Notes: generated from the letters alone by a model not told the origin. A stretch of 64,000 nucleotides of DNA from Bryopsis sp. KO-2023 (GCA_030272585.1 BSYQ01000005.1:4929501-4993500), one strand, 5' to 3'; numbered from the stretch's first letter, positions 11,129 through 23,931 are shown. Numbers and translations: made by a program.

Positions 11129-14106
11129 AGAAAAGAAAGAAAAAACAGAAAGGAAATCTGCTCTTTCAATTGTACATGTTTTTTTTCTGGTTCGTCAATC
11201 GAGGGGAAAGGAAAAAAAAAAAAAGAGCGCTGAGTGGAATATCAAAACAAAGAGACACGAAAAGTTTGTTCGAAAGTTATTTGAGAGAACGAATCCGAGA
11301 TGGGGGATTGGGAAGCCACGTTTCAAAACTTGCTTTTTTCCTTACAGTTTTGATTGATGAATACTTGGCAGACAAATGATGAAGTGAAGTAAGTGTGTGA
11401 GGGGGGGGGGGAAGGGTGAAAGGGAGGGTAGAGGGGGAAAAGAAACTCATAAAAAGAAAAGAACATTGGCAGCGGGGGAAAAAAAGACCGTAAGTGGGGT
11501 TTGCGTTTGATTTTTTTTCTTTTTTTCCGGGGATATGTAACGGCGAATATACTTTTTTTAGAGAAGAGAAATTATCCACGACTCGCTAGAAGCTTAGCGT
11601 TCCAGGGTCGTCCCGAACTTGGAAGCGTTTGCAGGCTCGATGCGCCTGTTTGGATGCATCGGATTCGATGTCTTGCCCTACCCTCTCTCTGTGAAGCTGT
11701 ACAGGTTTATCTTTTCCAGGAAAAGAAAAACCTTCAGAAGCTTTCCAGAAGGTATTTTTTTGGCCTCGAAAAAAGCTCCACCCAACAGGGACCTCTTGCA
11801 CAAGCATTTGTTTCTTTTTTCTTTGTGAGATGAAAGGAAATGGAAAATTTTGCCTTCCAAACAATTTTTTGCCCCCGCCCTCGGAAGCCTGGAAGAGTTT
11901 GAAACTTCCACACAGAGAGTATCCTGTTTCCATGATGAGTTATGAACAAAATTCCATCCTTTGCCATTTTCCAGGCATATTTCTGCAACAATCCATGAAA
12001 TGTTGCAATGACTGGAATCGCACAGGGGATTCCGATCTTTTTTTTCAAATGGCTGAATGGCTGGAATGCCTATGTGGCCAGTCCGACATGCAAATTAGTC
12101 AGATGGGTACAAACCCACTGCTCTCGCTGAGTTTCTTGTTGAAACTACATTCGAGTTTCACCCCGCTTCCTCGTTTGAGGGCTTGACTTTTCTGTACGTC
12201 AAACTTAAAAAATCAGAATTAGGGCACTCCCTAATTCTGCAGTGGTATTGTGTTCAGAGGAAGAGAAAGAAAAATGTTTTGGGGTGATTCTGATTTTCAC
12301 CCGTTTGCAACCTTGTATACCTCATAAGACTGTTTCAGCAATTCATGCATCGCAGGACCGAATTCACAACACACTTGCTGGAAGTTTTTTTAATTGATTC
12401 TGAAATGCATTCTCAGCAATCCCCAATCGTGGAAAACCCCCGAAAAGGGAAAAGAGGAAAAAAAGGTGCACAGAATCTGTATAAAATTTAGGAAAAAGAA
12501 CTGCTGCTGCAATATTTGTCAAACTTCGATATGGATTCTTGTGGAGGTCAGAACTCCTCCCTGAGACTGTACCCTGGATCAATCCCCAATAGAGCTGGAA
12601 CCTACTAGAGAAGAAAGCAAACAGAAGAAAAAATAGCGAGGAAAAAGTGGTGAAACCACCACCCCGACACCATAACGATGCCTTTCCCTGCATTACCAAA
12701 CATATTGGGCAGACTGCAGCTATTTTTTTCTTTTCACAATGCTGTCTTTCTCCTGACACGTTGAAAAAAACACCCTCCCCTCTCTGCAAACAAGAAGAGA
12801 GCATTGTTTTAATGAAACCCAACCAGATGGAGAAAAATAGAGAACCCTCTCCTCTCACCCAGCGAGCCTCCACACAAAGAATACAATGCACCGCTGAGAG
12901 GGAAGTCCCCTCAATGAAATCCTCTCAAGGATTTGTTGAGTACTTTTCGTTGATTCAACAATTGTGTGATTTTTTTGCCATTTCTCTTTTTGAAATACTC
13001 CAATCTCGGTGAAGTCCTCCGCGCACAAAACTGCCACAATCAATGAATCAATCGATTACAGCAAAAAGAGGCCATCACCCCCCCTAATGCCAGAGTAAAA
13101 CTGCCACACCAACACGCACAATTCCCTCATCACTTAATATTACCCTAATCTCTGGTGAGCCGTTTTCCAACGTCACAGTTGATTGATGATTTTGGTCTGT
13201 CTCTTCACACAAGAGCCAACCGATTGGAACGGCTGAAAAAACACCTGAACACATATTTCTGATTGTATATTTTCAGTCTTAAATCTCCAAGTTTGTATAA
13301 TCTGACCCCTTTAAATCTTAAACCAATAAATCTATTTTGCCCAAAACCAACCAATCTTGCGTCTTCAGGAACTTGTTATGCTCAGGGACAACCTGACCCT
13401 GGATATCTGGTTTCAGGTTATTATTGCTGTTCAAGGTGGTGGAAAGATGTAACCATTTCATGCTTTTTGCGGCACCTCTTTACTGTTGACCAGTTTTGAC
13501 CGGTCAAAAGAAGTCAAAAGAGCACACAACGCCGCTGAGGCTCTGGTGTGTACAAAACGCTGCCAAGCTGTTGATCGTAGGTTCCACACGGCACACAAAT
13601 AAAAGCAAGAGCTGAGAAAATGGCATGGCTCAGACGAACTGATAAACTTCTATTGTCGCGCCGCCACCTCCGCCGCCATTGAAAACCCCTCGCGAGGAGA
13701 AGCTCGACAAAGACACCCTTTTTGACTTTATACATACACTGTTGTAAAAATCACTTCAAGCATGTTTATTGCCGAGAGTATGAACACGTGGGCACTCTTC
13801 GTGACGTAGTTTTGGCGTGTGCATTCCCAATGAAGAGTGTCCCAGCGTGCACGTTTTCCTGCCCGCTGAGACGGCGCGGTTTCCGATCTACAAGTTCATG
13901 AGCGCTCGCCGTATTTCGCGCTTTGCAAAGTCGACGCCACAGTTGGATCTCAAAAGTGGTAGTGAAATGCGCACTCGCCACATGTTCACATTTTAGTGTG
14001 GAATAGGGCAGAATTAAAACCGTCCAATCTCGACAACCGCAAATAAACATGGTCTGCGGTCGTTAGGTTCGACGAGTTGTTTGTGGGTGTGCGATAACGG
14101 GGAACC
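11129..14106. other. gene-poor 3 kb region
   Basis: Several open frames of 60-175 codons exist, but none shows family motifs, splice-supported exons or coding-like composition that I can defend. The region contains a poly-G run near 11401-11412, a 16-base perfect palindrome at 13494-13509, a short stretch at 13369-13404 that reads like the end of a 14-3-3 protein, and GC-richer sequence from 13500 that probably is the promoter of the gene at 14107. Confidence 0.4.
13494..13509. promoter_or_regulatory. 16-bp perfect palindrome
   Basis: TTTTGACCGGTCAAAA is a perfect inverted repeat about 600 bases upstream of the gene at 14107. The half site TTGAC is the core of WRKY-type W-boxes, so a dimeric binding site is possible, but no function is shown. 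Confidence 0.35.
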
Positions 14107-15656
14107 ATGGCAAAGTACAGCGCGCTTGGGCTAGATTTTGGAGAACCGGGTGTTGAAGACCTCTCGTTCCCACCACAAGTGCACAGCGCGCGATGGAGGG
14201 GTGCTGGAATCTTCAACAAACCACCTGGTGGGAAAACGGTACATGTGAACAGGCTTAAATGCAACGATTCGAGTCGGGACCTCAGAAACGCTCTCCTTCT
14301 TTTTGAATGCAGGGTACGATCATGGGGCTGCAACAAAACGAAAAAAGATCCTAGATGGACCTATGACGACGGAAATTTGCAGAGAAGTGCTGAACCTGGT
14401 TGGACCAGGTGGATATGCTCTCTTGGAGAAAGAAATCAACTTAAGAGAGGGAGAGAGTTTCCGCACCAATCGACATGGCTGGGTGGGCGACGGACGGCCA
14501 TTTGCCAAATCCTTTTCTTTCAGCGCTGTCCCTGGAAGGGTGTCTCGACAAATGGAAAGCAAACGACCATCTTCTGTGTATCAGGTACATAAAATTTTGC
14601 AGCACCATCAACCACACTCAGCCATGGAGAAGGTAACCTGCCGGGGTTGAACAGGCTGCTTTGGTTGTTCAAGGCTGTGTGGCCCCAAAGTGAAGGTCCT
14701 CCGGACGACACCTCCCCTGTTATGGTGACCAGCTTCAACTCTTGGTTCGAAGAATATGGCGAGTGCTCTCGAGTGACGGTTCCTGTCGTGCCCAGCGATC
14801 GCAAGTCTGACGTGGGGTGGGTGACCAAGAGACCGCAGGTTAGCGCAACCCACCGCAGCTCGCGATCTCCAAAGAGAAGAAACCATCAACTTCGAAGTTC
14901 AGAATTCTGAACAAGGTGGCTTGTGATTGAGTATCAATGTTGAACAAAACCCACTTTGGAGAGACATTGAGTGTAATCTGGTGCCGTTGCAGCTCACTGC
15001 CTTTGGTCCTCTCAGTGGCAAAGGCCGCCACATTCCCAGCAGGAGGCCCTCGACAGTTCCTGCTGGCGGCTCGAGATCAAGACGTCAACTCCAAACATCT
15101 TCGTCACAAATACTTCGGGTACAAGCACCACCCACCGTTGATTCGTGAACCATTCCTTGTGAAAAGAACAGGCTTCATTTGACGGCTGGATGGATGCAGG
15201 GGGCGGCGATTCCAGCGTACGACGAGTTGCGGAGGGTAAAATCTGCCAGGAGCCTCAGGGTAGCATTTGGCAGGCACGGGTTTTCCCCTGAAGATTTCTC
15301 TTCCTCCAATTCGCAGCGAATACCTTTCACTGCGCGACCCCCCCCCAAAGCTCCAGAAAGTCCGACAGAGAAGCACACACCACCAAATATTCCACGACCG
15401 TCAACTGCACCACCGCCAGCCAAACCGTCCAAGCATCCAAGAGCCAAAGAGATACTCGCGAGATTTGGGGAACAGCCCAAGCGTGGCAAGCAGATGGGCC
15501 CCGCATTGCCATCCAGCACCCCAAAGAGAGCCCCACCAGTGCGTTACTGATGGGTGGCTCATACCACTCGTTGATGTTTTGTTGCAGCGTTGCTTTTCCT
15601 TGCACGGTGATTTTTCTCCCAGTACAGAATATTCTGACGTTGGACTCGCACACTGA
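14107..15656 (+). CDS. Unknown protein encoded with very small introns
   Basis: Six exons close in phase: 14107..14227, 14313..14584, 14674..14838, 14993..15118, 15200..15538, 15588..15656, giving 363 residues. Intron lengths are 85, 89, 154, 81 and 49 bases, much shorter than those of the neighbouring genes (usually 160-800). The product is soluble, with no signal peptide or membrane segment. Exon 2 contains LVGPGGYALLEKE, faintly like the Gly-Pro-Gly-Tyr repeats of STPG/SHIPPO flagellar proteins; exon 3 is acidic with WFEEYGE; exon 5 is Pro/Lys-rich (TARPPPKAPESP, PSTAPPPAKPSK) and ends near ARFGEQPKRGK. I do not recognise the family; a flagellar microtubule-associated protein is a guess. 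The acceptor of exon 3 (TTCAAG) is the weakest call. The predicted stop at 15654-15656 is followed at once by more coding-like sequence. Confidence 0.55.
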
Positions 15657-15744
15657 TGAGTTTTGGTGGCGAAAATCACCAAGAATGATTTGACGTCCGT
15701 CAGTATTTGGAGATTAGATTCTGGTGGTGGATCCAATTATAAAG

Positions 15745-16570
15745 TCAATGGTCCAGAGAAGTATGTCCCACACTCAGTGTCCCTCCAACCCCAAAATCAG
15801 CTGTTTGCAAGAAAGTCCGACATGGCATCGAATTACAGTGTGGCGAATTACGTTCACCCAACCACCATGGGATTGAAATGGTGGAGTGCGATAGACCCAT
15901 CAATCGGCACATTCATTCTTTTTCAACTGATTCAAAACCCACCACCACATTTCCACCAACTTGGGAAAAATCTCATCATTCCACCTTGTTCCCCCACCCG
16001 TATTACAAAATTGGAAAAGAGACTCTTCCCACACTACAATTAACACCTTACTCGACTGGCGCTCAAGCATGGACAGGTCCTACACCAGGAAGCTATTCTA
16101 ACCCATCCCTGAAGATTGGAAAAACAACTCTATTTCTTTGGAGGGGTAGCACCGAGAGCAACACCCAAAACGTTGGAGCGATTCTGTGTGTGGATGTGGT
16201 GACACAGGGTCAAAGCATCCACCCAACAATCTGCCGATTCCTTGTCTTCTGCCACAAAGTATATCCCCTGCATTACATCAAAAGGTCTCCAATAAGCTCA
16301 ACATCGAATTCAAAGGATTTTATACAAGGCCAAAAGGCGGAGTGCAGCCGTGGTCGTAGTCTGTCTCTGGAAATAAACCACCCCATCAGCAAAATGTCCA
16401 TATCTAGCTCTCTACCCCAAAGCTCAAGATACTAAGGGATTAGATGATTACACCAAAGAAAATAATGGCAAGCAATATGTGCTCAGCAAACAGACATTTT
16501 TTGACCGAGGTGGTAAAACCCCAGACTGGTGGGGCAAGATATCACAAGCACAGTTATGCGTTCTGAGGCG
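15745..16570 (+). CDS. Unresolved coding stretch, possible second micro-intron gene or pseudogene
   Basis: A frame open from 15745 to 16435 includes YYKIGKETLP and WTGPTPGSYSNPSLKIGKTT, which resembles the Pro-Gly-Ser-Tyr repeats of STPG/SHIPPO flagellar proteins. A 60-base GT-AG intron (about 16146-16205, GTAGCA...CACAG) would move it into another frame that reads VSNKLNIEFKGFYTRPKGG up to about 16356. A third coding-like stretch, KAQDTKGLDDYTKENNGK to PDWWGKISQAQLCVLRRS, then ends with TGA near 16576. I could not find a single phase-consistent chain from a start codon, so ends and exon borders are provisional. Either this is a gene with micro-introns like its upstream neighbour, perhaps even its continuation, or a decaying copy with frameshifts. 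Confidence 0.35.
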
Positions 16571-16623
16571 CTCATGAAAATGGAATTCGACGTTCCACTA
16601 AGTAAAAAGTAAAACAATATTAC

Positions 16624-19566
16624 TTGGGGGGTGGTTTTGGTTTGCAGCCAAAATGCTTCCCCTTCTGGCAGACTGAGCTCCACACAACGAACTGCAGACA
16701 CTATATCGCTCAGCGGAATATTGTAGGTTTCATTCGAGGTCTCCGTAGTTTCTTGCACTCCTCCTCGGCCTGTGCACCACAAACAGAAACAGAAACAGAA
16801 ACCACAACCCTTTTTTTAGAATTCCTTTCCAGCCCCGTCCAGGAGAGAAAGAAGGAACAGGCAGACTTTCTCAATCCTTTGCCCAAAAAAACAAAAAAAC
16901 AAAAAAACAAAAAAAAACACTTGAAATTTGGCAATGATACCTGCATGCTGTGTGGAGGGATTTGATCGCATAATGGTGTGGTCCAGAACGAACAGCAGCT
17001 TCTCCCAAGTCTTGGAAGTATCGTTTCTTGTGCTCAAACTGATGAAATCATAAGAGAAACACTGTGTTAAAAAATAACAATAGAAAAACAGAAAAAATAA
17101 ATAAAATAAAGCTAGAAACTCGTCTGTTTCTATTTGACAGGGAATACACAGTGAAGGCTGGTAATGTTTTTATGCCTGTCCGGAAAAAAAAGGGGGGGGG
17201 GGGAATTTATTAAAATCAAAAGTATTGCTTTAATTTTCAGTCTGGGAGAAAAAAGTTTCCCTCATTATTAAAACAACGCCATTGAATCTGAATAAAGAAA
17301 AAAAGCGAAAAACAATGAACAGAACCAGAAAACAAACAAAGTCCTGGTGGGTTCTTCACCTTGGAGCTTTCAGATATCCTGCAGCAAGGTAAGGTTTCGG
17401 AAGCGTGTGCATGTTTTGAACCACCCTGAGAGATTGCTGATAAACTTCCTTGGCGGGTTGAAGGGCATACGCAAGCACAATATACTGAGCAGCTGTCCTC
17501 ATCATAATATCGACAGCCTCCGAAGTCGCTTTTTCGCCCCCCACCAACAACGAAAAAATGGGAAGCAGGGCACCTTCTGAGGATTGATATTCATTGGGTT
17601 GAGATTTCTGCAATTGGGTTCGGAGAATGCATGCATGGGAGTAGAATATCGTCCCCAGGTTGTAGCAGCCGTGGTCGAAATCGGGTCGAAGTCTGATCGC
17701 CCTTCGGAATTTATCGATGGCTTTGACGGCCAACCTCAATTTCGTGGAGAGATCATGGTGAAAGCTGGATACCTCCTGAAAACCCCGAAGCAAAAAAAAA
17801 AAAGAAAAGAAGGAAACAGAATTCAAAACTGAGCACAAGAAAAAGACGCCTTGAGAATAACACACAAAATCTCATTTCCCAAAATTCGTTCCATTTGCAG
17901 CTTTTGTTGTAGATGATGTATCTTTTTCAACAGATTTAGGAATTTTAGATGTGGAGTTTGGAACGGGAACTTTTTCTTCCAACAAGGTTTTACAAAGATA
18001 GATGGTACTGATTAAACTCCACAAATGGTCAAAACAAGAAGAAAAAAAGATCCACAGCAAAAAACGAATTAGCAGATCCAGCATCCCACCTGGAGAACCA
18101 ACCCCCAATTGTTCAGGGCTTGAGGATTGCTGGGTACGGCCCCCAGAGATTTTGCATATTTCTGGGAAGCCTCATGCAAATAGCAGAGAGCTTGGGCAGG
18201 ATTCGTCACTTTAACCAGTCCTGACAGTTCCATCAAAGCCACTCCCCAATTATACAGAGCAGGCTGGAAATCCTCCTGGATGGCGACACTCTTTTCGTAT
18301 TTGCAACAAGCCTACACGTCAATGCACAGATAATATCGCATTAATGTGCGGGTACGTTGAAAAAAATTAGTAAATCCAGAATTTGTCATTCAGGCTAATC
18401 ATTTGAGTGTCTTTAGAGAAAAAAAAGCGCATAAAGCCCTTCCCCACCCAATCGAATTTTTTTTTAAATTTACAAAAATGAAAGAAACATCCTATGGGGA
18501 AATAATGAAAAACGAAGCAAGGAAGCTGATGACTAATTGAAGCGCGCCAAGGAAAAAAATAAGAAAACGAAAAGAACCCCATCCTGTGTGGAAATAAGAA
18601 AAACAAAGCAGGAAATCTGAACGGGGTAATTAAAGCATGGCAATCTCACCAACGCCAAGATCTCGACAATCCTTTCATTTTCGACCTCCCGTCGGCCCAT
18701 CTCGACATCCAATTTCAGTCGAGATGCAATTTCCTGCAAGATCAGGCCATAATTGTATACCGCCTCCAGGTCTGACGGCTTCCTTCTGCTCAGGGCTGCA
18801 TACCGCCTTGTGGAGTACAAAAGCTCCTTTATCAAAGGATCTGGTTCGAAATCCAGCGACAGCCAGGAAAGAGTTCCAGTGAAAGGACTCCCCAGAGCAT
18901 CGTTTCCGTCTGACTACGAAAAGAAAGCCGCAAAAAAAAGAGCATCGAGTGCGCCTGGATTGTTTTTTGTCAGTTATTTTCCACCAAAGCAGGGAATTTA
19001 TGCAGTGTTTTCTATCCTTGTGCCATTGGTTCAAATTTTGGGGAAGGGAGGAGGATATCTGGAAAGGGGGGGGGGGGGGGGAATGATACGATTTTGTTGT
19101 GTCACAACTGAGTACAATTTATTTTATTTTATTTCATTTCATTTCATTTTACTTTACTTTACTTTATTTTACTTTATTTTGTTTTACTTTACTTTGTTCA
19201 TTTTTTTTGTTCTTCTGTTGCTTTCACAGCCTTTTTTCCAAGATGATTTCCATCATTAGAAATAATGCTGCTCCTCATATCTGCATCATGGGGGCACATC
19301 TGCATGCAGGATTTTTTTTTCCACCCGACCCGCTCGATTACCTCGCCGTCTTCAGCAGCCGGGGATACACCCAACAAAGCGGCCGAAGCTCGTTTGAGTT
19401 CTTCCCCTCCTATTCGCGCTTTGAAACCAGGGATCTAAGTCACAACAAGGCGTCAGCCCAGATACACAGTCCGACCACGGGAAGAACTCCTGTTTTTAAC
19501 GAGGACCGAGGTGGTCTGAGATAAGCTTGCCTTTGCTTCGAGGGCTTCTTCGATGGCGTTTGTCAT
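16624..19566 (-). CDS. TPR-repeat protein with C-terminal PH-like region, HLB1-like
   Basis: Minus-strand exons 19566..19531, 19434..19342, 18913..18650, 18311..18090, 17775..17360, 17038..16941 and 16769..16624 are in phase and give 425 residues; the last exon, below 16624, is not resolved. Several tetratricopeptide-like helical pairs are visible: EAVYNYGLILQEIASRL, QPALYNWGVALMELSGL, PQALNNWGLVLQ and DFDHGCYNLGTIFYSHA. They are followed by AQYIVLAYALQPAKEVYQ and YLAAGYLKAP, then WEKLLFVLDHTI and IPLSDIVSAVRCVELSLPEGE. This layout recalls the plant-specific protein HLB1, a TPR protein of the trans-Golgi network/early endosome linked to actin; I match it from memory of the family, so the assignment is moderate. 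The start MTNAIEEALEAK requires a GC-AG first intron (AAAG|GCAAGC). Intron 2 carries a (TTTTA)-like pentanucleotide repeat. Confidence 0.6.
19117..19205. repeat. TTTTA/TTTCA/TTTAC pentanucleotide repeat
   Basis: About 16 degenerate five-base units of the form ATTTT, ATTTC or ACTTT follow each other without interruption inside an intron of the HLB1-like gene; a poly-G run (19067-19081) lies just upstream. Confidence 0.85.
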
Positions 19567-19877
19567 TTCTGGTGATTCTTGGTTGGGCGGTCGGAACAGC
19601 TTCGATCCATTTCGATTGGGGGAGGCCCCGTCTTTTCACACAAGTTCTGTTTGATGTTCGATTTTTCCAGAGAGGATGGGGGAGCTAGAGCATGAAGTCG
19701 AAACTGGGAATCTTTTTCAACCAACGACAATTTCACAGAACAAAATCTCAGATAATTTTTATCCCACAGTTACATGCTAAAATTCTATCCAAACATATTC
19801 TGCCCACTCGACAAGAGATCCATCCACGAAGCACTACCAACTGAAAGAAAACAAAAACATCCCTCCAGCTACCCCCC

Positions 19878-22800
19878 TCAATCAAATTTCATTCCTTTCA
19901 CAAAATTGACTAGATCATCCGCCATGTTCTCCATTGCCATCTTGTCTTTGGCATCCGTTTGCTTTTTCTTTTGCCGACTCACATTCTTGAGTGAATTGGG
20001 GTAGCCAACACCCGAATCAGCCCTCCCAGGCAAAATCGGCACCCTTTTCAAAGTGCTTTCATCCCTCCACTCACCGACCTTTTCATTCCTATTCGAAACA
20101 GCACCGCCATCCACCGACTCTGAATTCCCCTCATCCTTGCTCCGCCACTGATTGTACATCTCAGAACGACGGGGGATAGAATGATCCACCTGGGTGGGGT
20201 AGCCATCCCTATACTTGGTAGATTTCGCGGAGCTGCCCCGTTCCCGAGACGATTTCAAACTCGGCTCGCGGTGATACACCCCAACATCCGAGGTTTCAAG
20301 AAAATCAGGTCGCTTTTGCCACGTTCGCTGCGGAGATTCCGAACCTCTCCGGGCTCTATCCTCATGCCAAGAACCCCTACCACTCCGGCTGTGATCCTCC
20401 CTGTCTCCCCCCCTCGTTACTTCTGAACTTGATCTAGACCTTGGCGACGTCGATGGAGCATAGGAGTCCCTACCCCTTCTTCCTCGATCGTCATATCGTT
20501 CCGAATCTCTGGATGATGCAGTCCGCCCCCGTTCCGAATCTGAACCCCACGGTTTCCTTTCACTGGTGGAGGTAGATGGACGCCTCGATGAGTAGCCATC
20601 CGATGTTTCCCTCTGAATCGGCCCCAAACCTTGACGAGCTTCTTCCCCCCTCCCACGGCCATGATCTCGATCGCCCAAGTCTCTCTTCACCTGCTCCCTC
20701 CACCTCCATTGGCTTTGCCGAGCATCGACCTCGCCTCGACCGAAGCCCTGCCCCCGTCCAGACATCTTCCCTTCCATTTCCCACCCCCGGCCATCTCTGC
20801 TCGACACCGGTCTGACACTGGGCTCGTCCTCGTCATGCATTCTGGGCGAAAATTTGTCTCCCTCCATTCTGGACTCAGGATTCAATCGAGCTTCCTCCAG
20901 CATTTTCTTCCGATGCTCTTCACGAATGTTGGCTATGTCTTGGGGGGTTAAATCGCCCCCCTTTCGGCGTCTGACCCCTGTGGGCAGACCCCTGGAGGTA
21001 AGAATTTGATCTCGAATTGCCAGCGCTTCTTCCTCATCCTTGAAATTAAGCTGGGCGACACTGTATGCAATAGTCCCCCATTCACGCTCAGAGAACCCGA
21101 TCAATCGTTCGATCTTGGTGGCTTCATTCCACAGGCCGTTCAGCAAGCTCTCACTCCGGTACTTCAGCATGGCAAGTCCGAACAGAATGTTGTACAGCCC
21201 TTGCCTGGAGAATTTGGGCAGCCTTTCGGGTGCCATTATCGCCTCCTTCAACGCTCGAACGGTGGTTTTGTCTTTGTACTTGAGAACCCCTATGCTGAAC
21301 ACCACGTTGGCGATGTGGTGGGGCGAGGCTGCCTCCAGTCGGTCTGACTTCACGAATTCCCCAGTCAACGCTCGGATGCCTTTCTCATCGATGTACTCCA
21401 GTTGGGACAGACTGTACAGCACACTCGCCAGCCCATTGACCGAGAAATTCTCCAATCGCTCCGGTTTGATCGACTCCTTCAGCAACGCATTGAGAACCCC
21501 AGGCCTGGAGTACATTTTCATTCCAACAGCATACAGCACCAGGGAAATTTCCAAGGTTTTGAACTCGGAGAGTTTGCCAGGCGTGGTGACCTCTTTGAGA
21601 ATCAGATCCCACACTCGCTTATCAAACCGGTTCAACTGAGCCAGCCCATACAGAATGTTCGTCAAATTGTGCGGAGTGAACTCCAGCATTCGCTTGGCCG
21701 TCAAAATTTCCTCCAGTATCGGCTCGATCACTCTGGAATCCTCAACCCCGATTTTTCCCAAGCCATACACCAGAATGCCGAGCTCCTGGGGTCGGAAATC
21801 GGCCAGCCTTTTTGGAAGTATCACTTCTTTGAGAAGGGCCCCCAATATTCGACCATCCCTGAAGTCCATGAACGACAGCCCATACACGATGCTGGCCAAA
21901 CCTTGACTCGAATAATCCTCCAGCCGTGCGTTCGTTGTAGCCTCTTCCATTATTTTTGCTACATTCACTTGATTCTTGTACCCCATTCGCCCCAAACTGT
22001 ACAAAATGGTGGAAATCTGTTGCGAGGTGATTTCCTCCAGCATTTCAGGTTTGATCAAAACGTTTAACAACATATCCAGGCTATCATGGTCTTCGAAATC
22101 GATTTGCCCCAATCCATACACGATATTGTACAGGTGGCCAACAGTGAAGGATTCCAACCGGTGCGGTTTCAAACATTCTGCGTAGCAATGGAGGAGAGCC
22201 CTTTTCAAATTGAGCTTCCCACCTCCGTAAAAAATATTGGCCAAATGATGCTCGCCAAACTTTACCAGCCTTTCCGGCTTCATCAATTCAGAACTCAACC
22301 CATCATAAAGCCCCGGTTTCTGTTTACGGAAAACGCTCAGGCTGAACATCAGGTTTGATATGTCCTTCTCGCTGTAGCTGGCCAGCATGTCAGACTCCAG
22401 GGCTTTCTCCACTACTTGGTCGACCAAATTGGGGTTCCGAGTGTCAGAACAGCAAAGGTTGTACAAAGCCATTGCCAAACCCTGGGGAGTAATAGCGTCC
22501 ATGTTTTCTGGGGTGGTCAAGCCCTCCACCAAGTGATTTAACCGAGTTACCCCCAGCAGCCTCAAATTAGTAGTCATCATGGATAGCCCCCGTTCTGAGA
22601 AAGACTCGAACCTCCCCGGCCTCCCCAATTCCTCCATGATCGCCCCTGACGTTTTCTCATCTTTCCAGTCCAAATTCCTCAGCGCCTGAATTATCGCCGA
22701 CATTTCTGGCTCCCTGAAAGAACTGAGCCTTGCCGGTTTGCAAATCTCCTCCAATAGGAGGCCTAACTTGGCTTCTGATTTGTACCCCATCATTGACATT

Positions 22801-23931
22801 CCGTAGAGGATATTGACCAGCTCGATGTGCACATATCGCATCAATCTCAGGTCCTTGATCGCCTCTTCGAACAGGGGCTCCAACAAATGAATCTCCTGAA
22901 ACCTGAGCAGCCCAAACCCGTAGATCGTCCCGCAAATTTGCACCTCGTTCAGTCGGGCTGGGTGCAACGACACGATGGTGTTCTCTGCCAGATTCTCGAT
23001 CACTTTATCTTGCTTAGGGAACAACGACAAATCCTTGCCAAACCAGTCTGCCACAGGCCCATTCCCCACTTTCACCCCGTGCTCCATTTCTTTGGCTTTC
23101 TGCAGAACCCCCATCCCGTAGAGCGCATTAGACAGATCCATGGGGGTGCATGAACTCACGAAAGCTTCCTTCCCAGTCAATTCCCCCAGTTTGGCAAACA
23201 GATCGTCGTGGAAGTATCGCATTTTAGCACATGCATGCCACCAGCTGGAGATATGTTTCGCAGTCATTTCATCCCCTCTCTTGAACACTCCTTGAGCCAA
23301 GAGCTCCAACAGTGATTTTGAAGGGGGGCCGGGGAGCTGTTTCAGACGATTCACTGCAGCACACAATTGGGACATGATTGCATCATCCCCCAGCTTTTCA
23401 ATCACTCTTTCGATCTCCTCTCCAGTTTGCAGCACTCGGAAATCAAAGAATTTAGGCGTGAATCGAGCGGGGACGAAATCCCCCACCTCCAGGTCAGACA
23501 CCACATCGTCTTCCGCAGGCATCACACTGTACGTTCTCTTGGTTGGCTCCGTGGAGGTGGAGGGGTTGCATGATTCCCAAGCACCAGTTTGCAATGCATT
23601 TCCCGAAGGTTGACCTCCATTTGGTGGAAATTTGGACCGGGATGATGTGCTGGGGGCAGAACGGAGTGAGTTCAGAGCTACGAAGGAGTAGCCTTCGGTA
23701 AAACCTGGCCAAAGGGTGAACCGGGAGATCACATGAAATGCTCAAATCTATCCAATGAAACCCATAAAATCCAACATAAATTTTTAAATATAATTTCCCA
23801 TCCGCACGCTGCAGAGTGGCGGCAAGGCTATCCGGCCATTGAAAACCGAATGTCTCGTTTCCGATTGAGGTAACGCTGTTCATCGGATGCACACCTTTCA
23901 GTTTCGTCAGGGCCGTCCCCGTCGAACGCAT
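19878..23931 (-). CDS. OPR-like repeat protein, probable organelle RNA-binding factor
   Basis: Two exons: 23931..23895 (ATG, 37 bases) and 23704..19878, joined in phase to 1287 residues. The N-terminus MRSTGTALTKLKGFTEGYSF is basic and Ser/Thr-rich, as in plastid or mitochondrial presequences. Residues about 200-950 are a long array of roughly 39-residue helical repeats with the pattern F-x-P-x-x-L-x-N-I-L-Y-G-L-x-x-L, then E-x-x-x-P-x-R-L; examples are FRPQELGILVYGLGKIG and FTPHNLTNILYGLAQLN. This resembles octotricopeptide (OPR) repeats of green algae, which bind plastid or mitochondrial RNA and control its processing or translation, although the Trp-Ala core of OPRs is Tyr-Gly here. From about residue 960 on, the protein is disordered and rich in Arg, Ser, Gly and Asp, with RG and RS motifs. 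No RAP domain is visible at the C-terminus. The gene is divergent from Lhca with 283 bases between the start codons. Confidence 0.8.

Noticed and set aside
18845-18862. GGTTCGAAATCC, like the T-loop of a tRNA
   Set aside because: It lies inside a phase-consistent exon of the HLB1-like gene, and no acceptor stem, D-arm or anticodon arm can be folded around it.
19119-19200. Telomere-like TTTTA repeat
   Set aside because: The units are degenerate, lie within an intron between confirmed exons and do not match known algal telomere repeats such as TTTAGGG.
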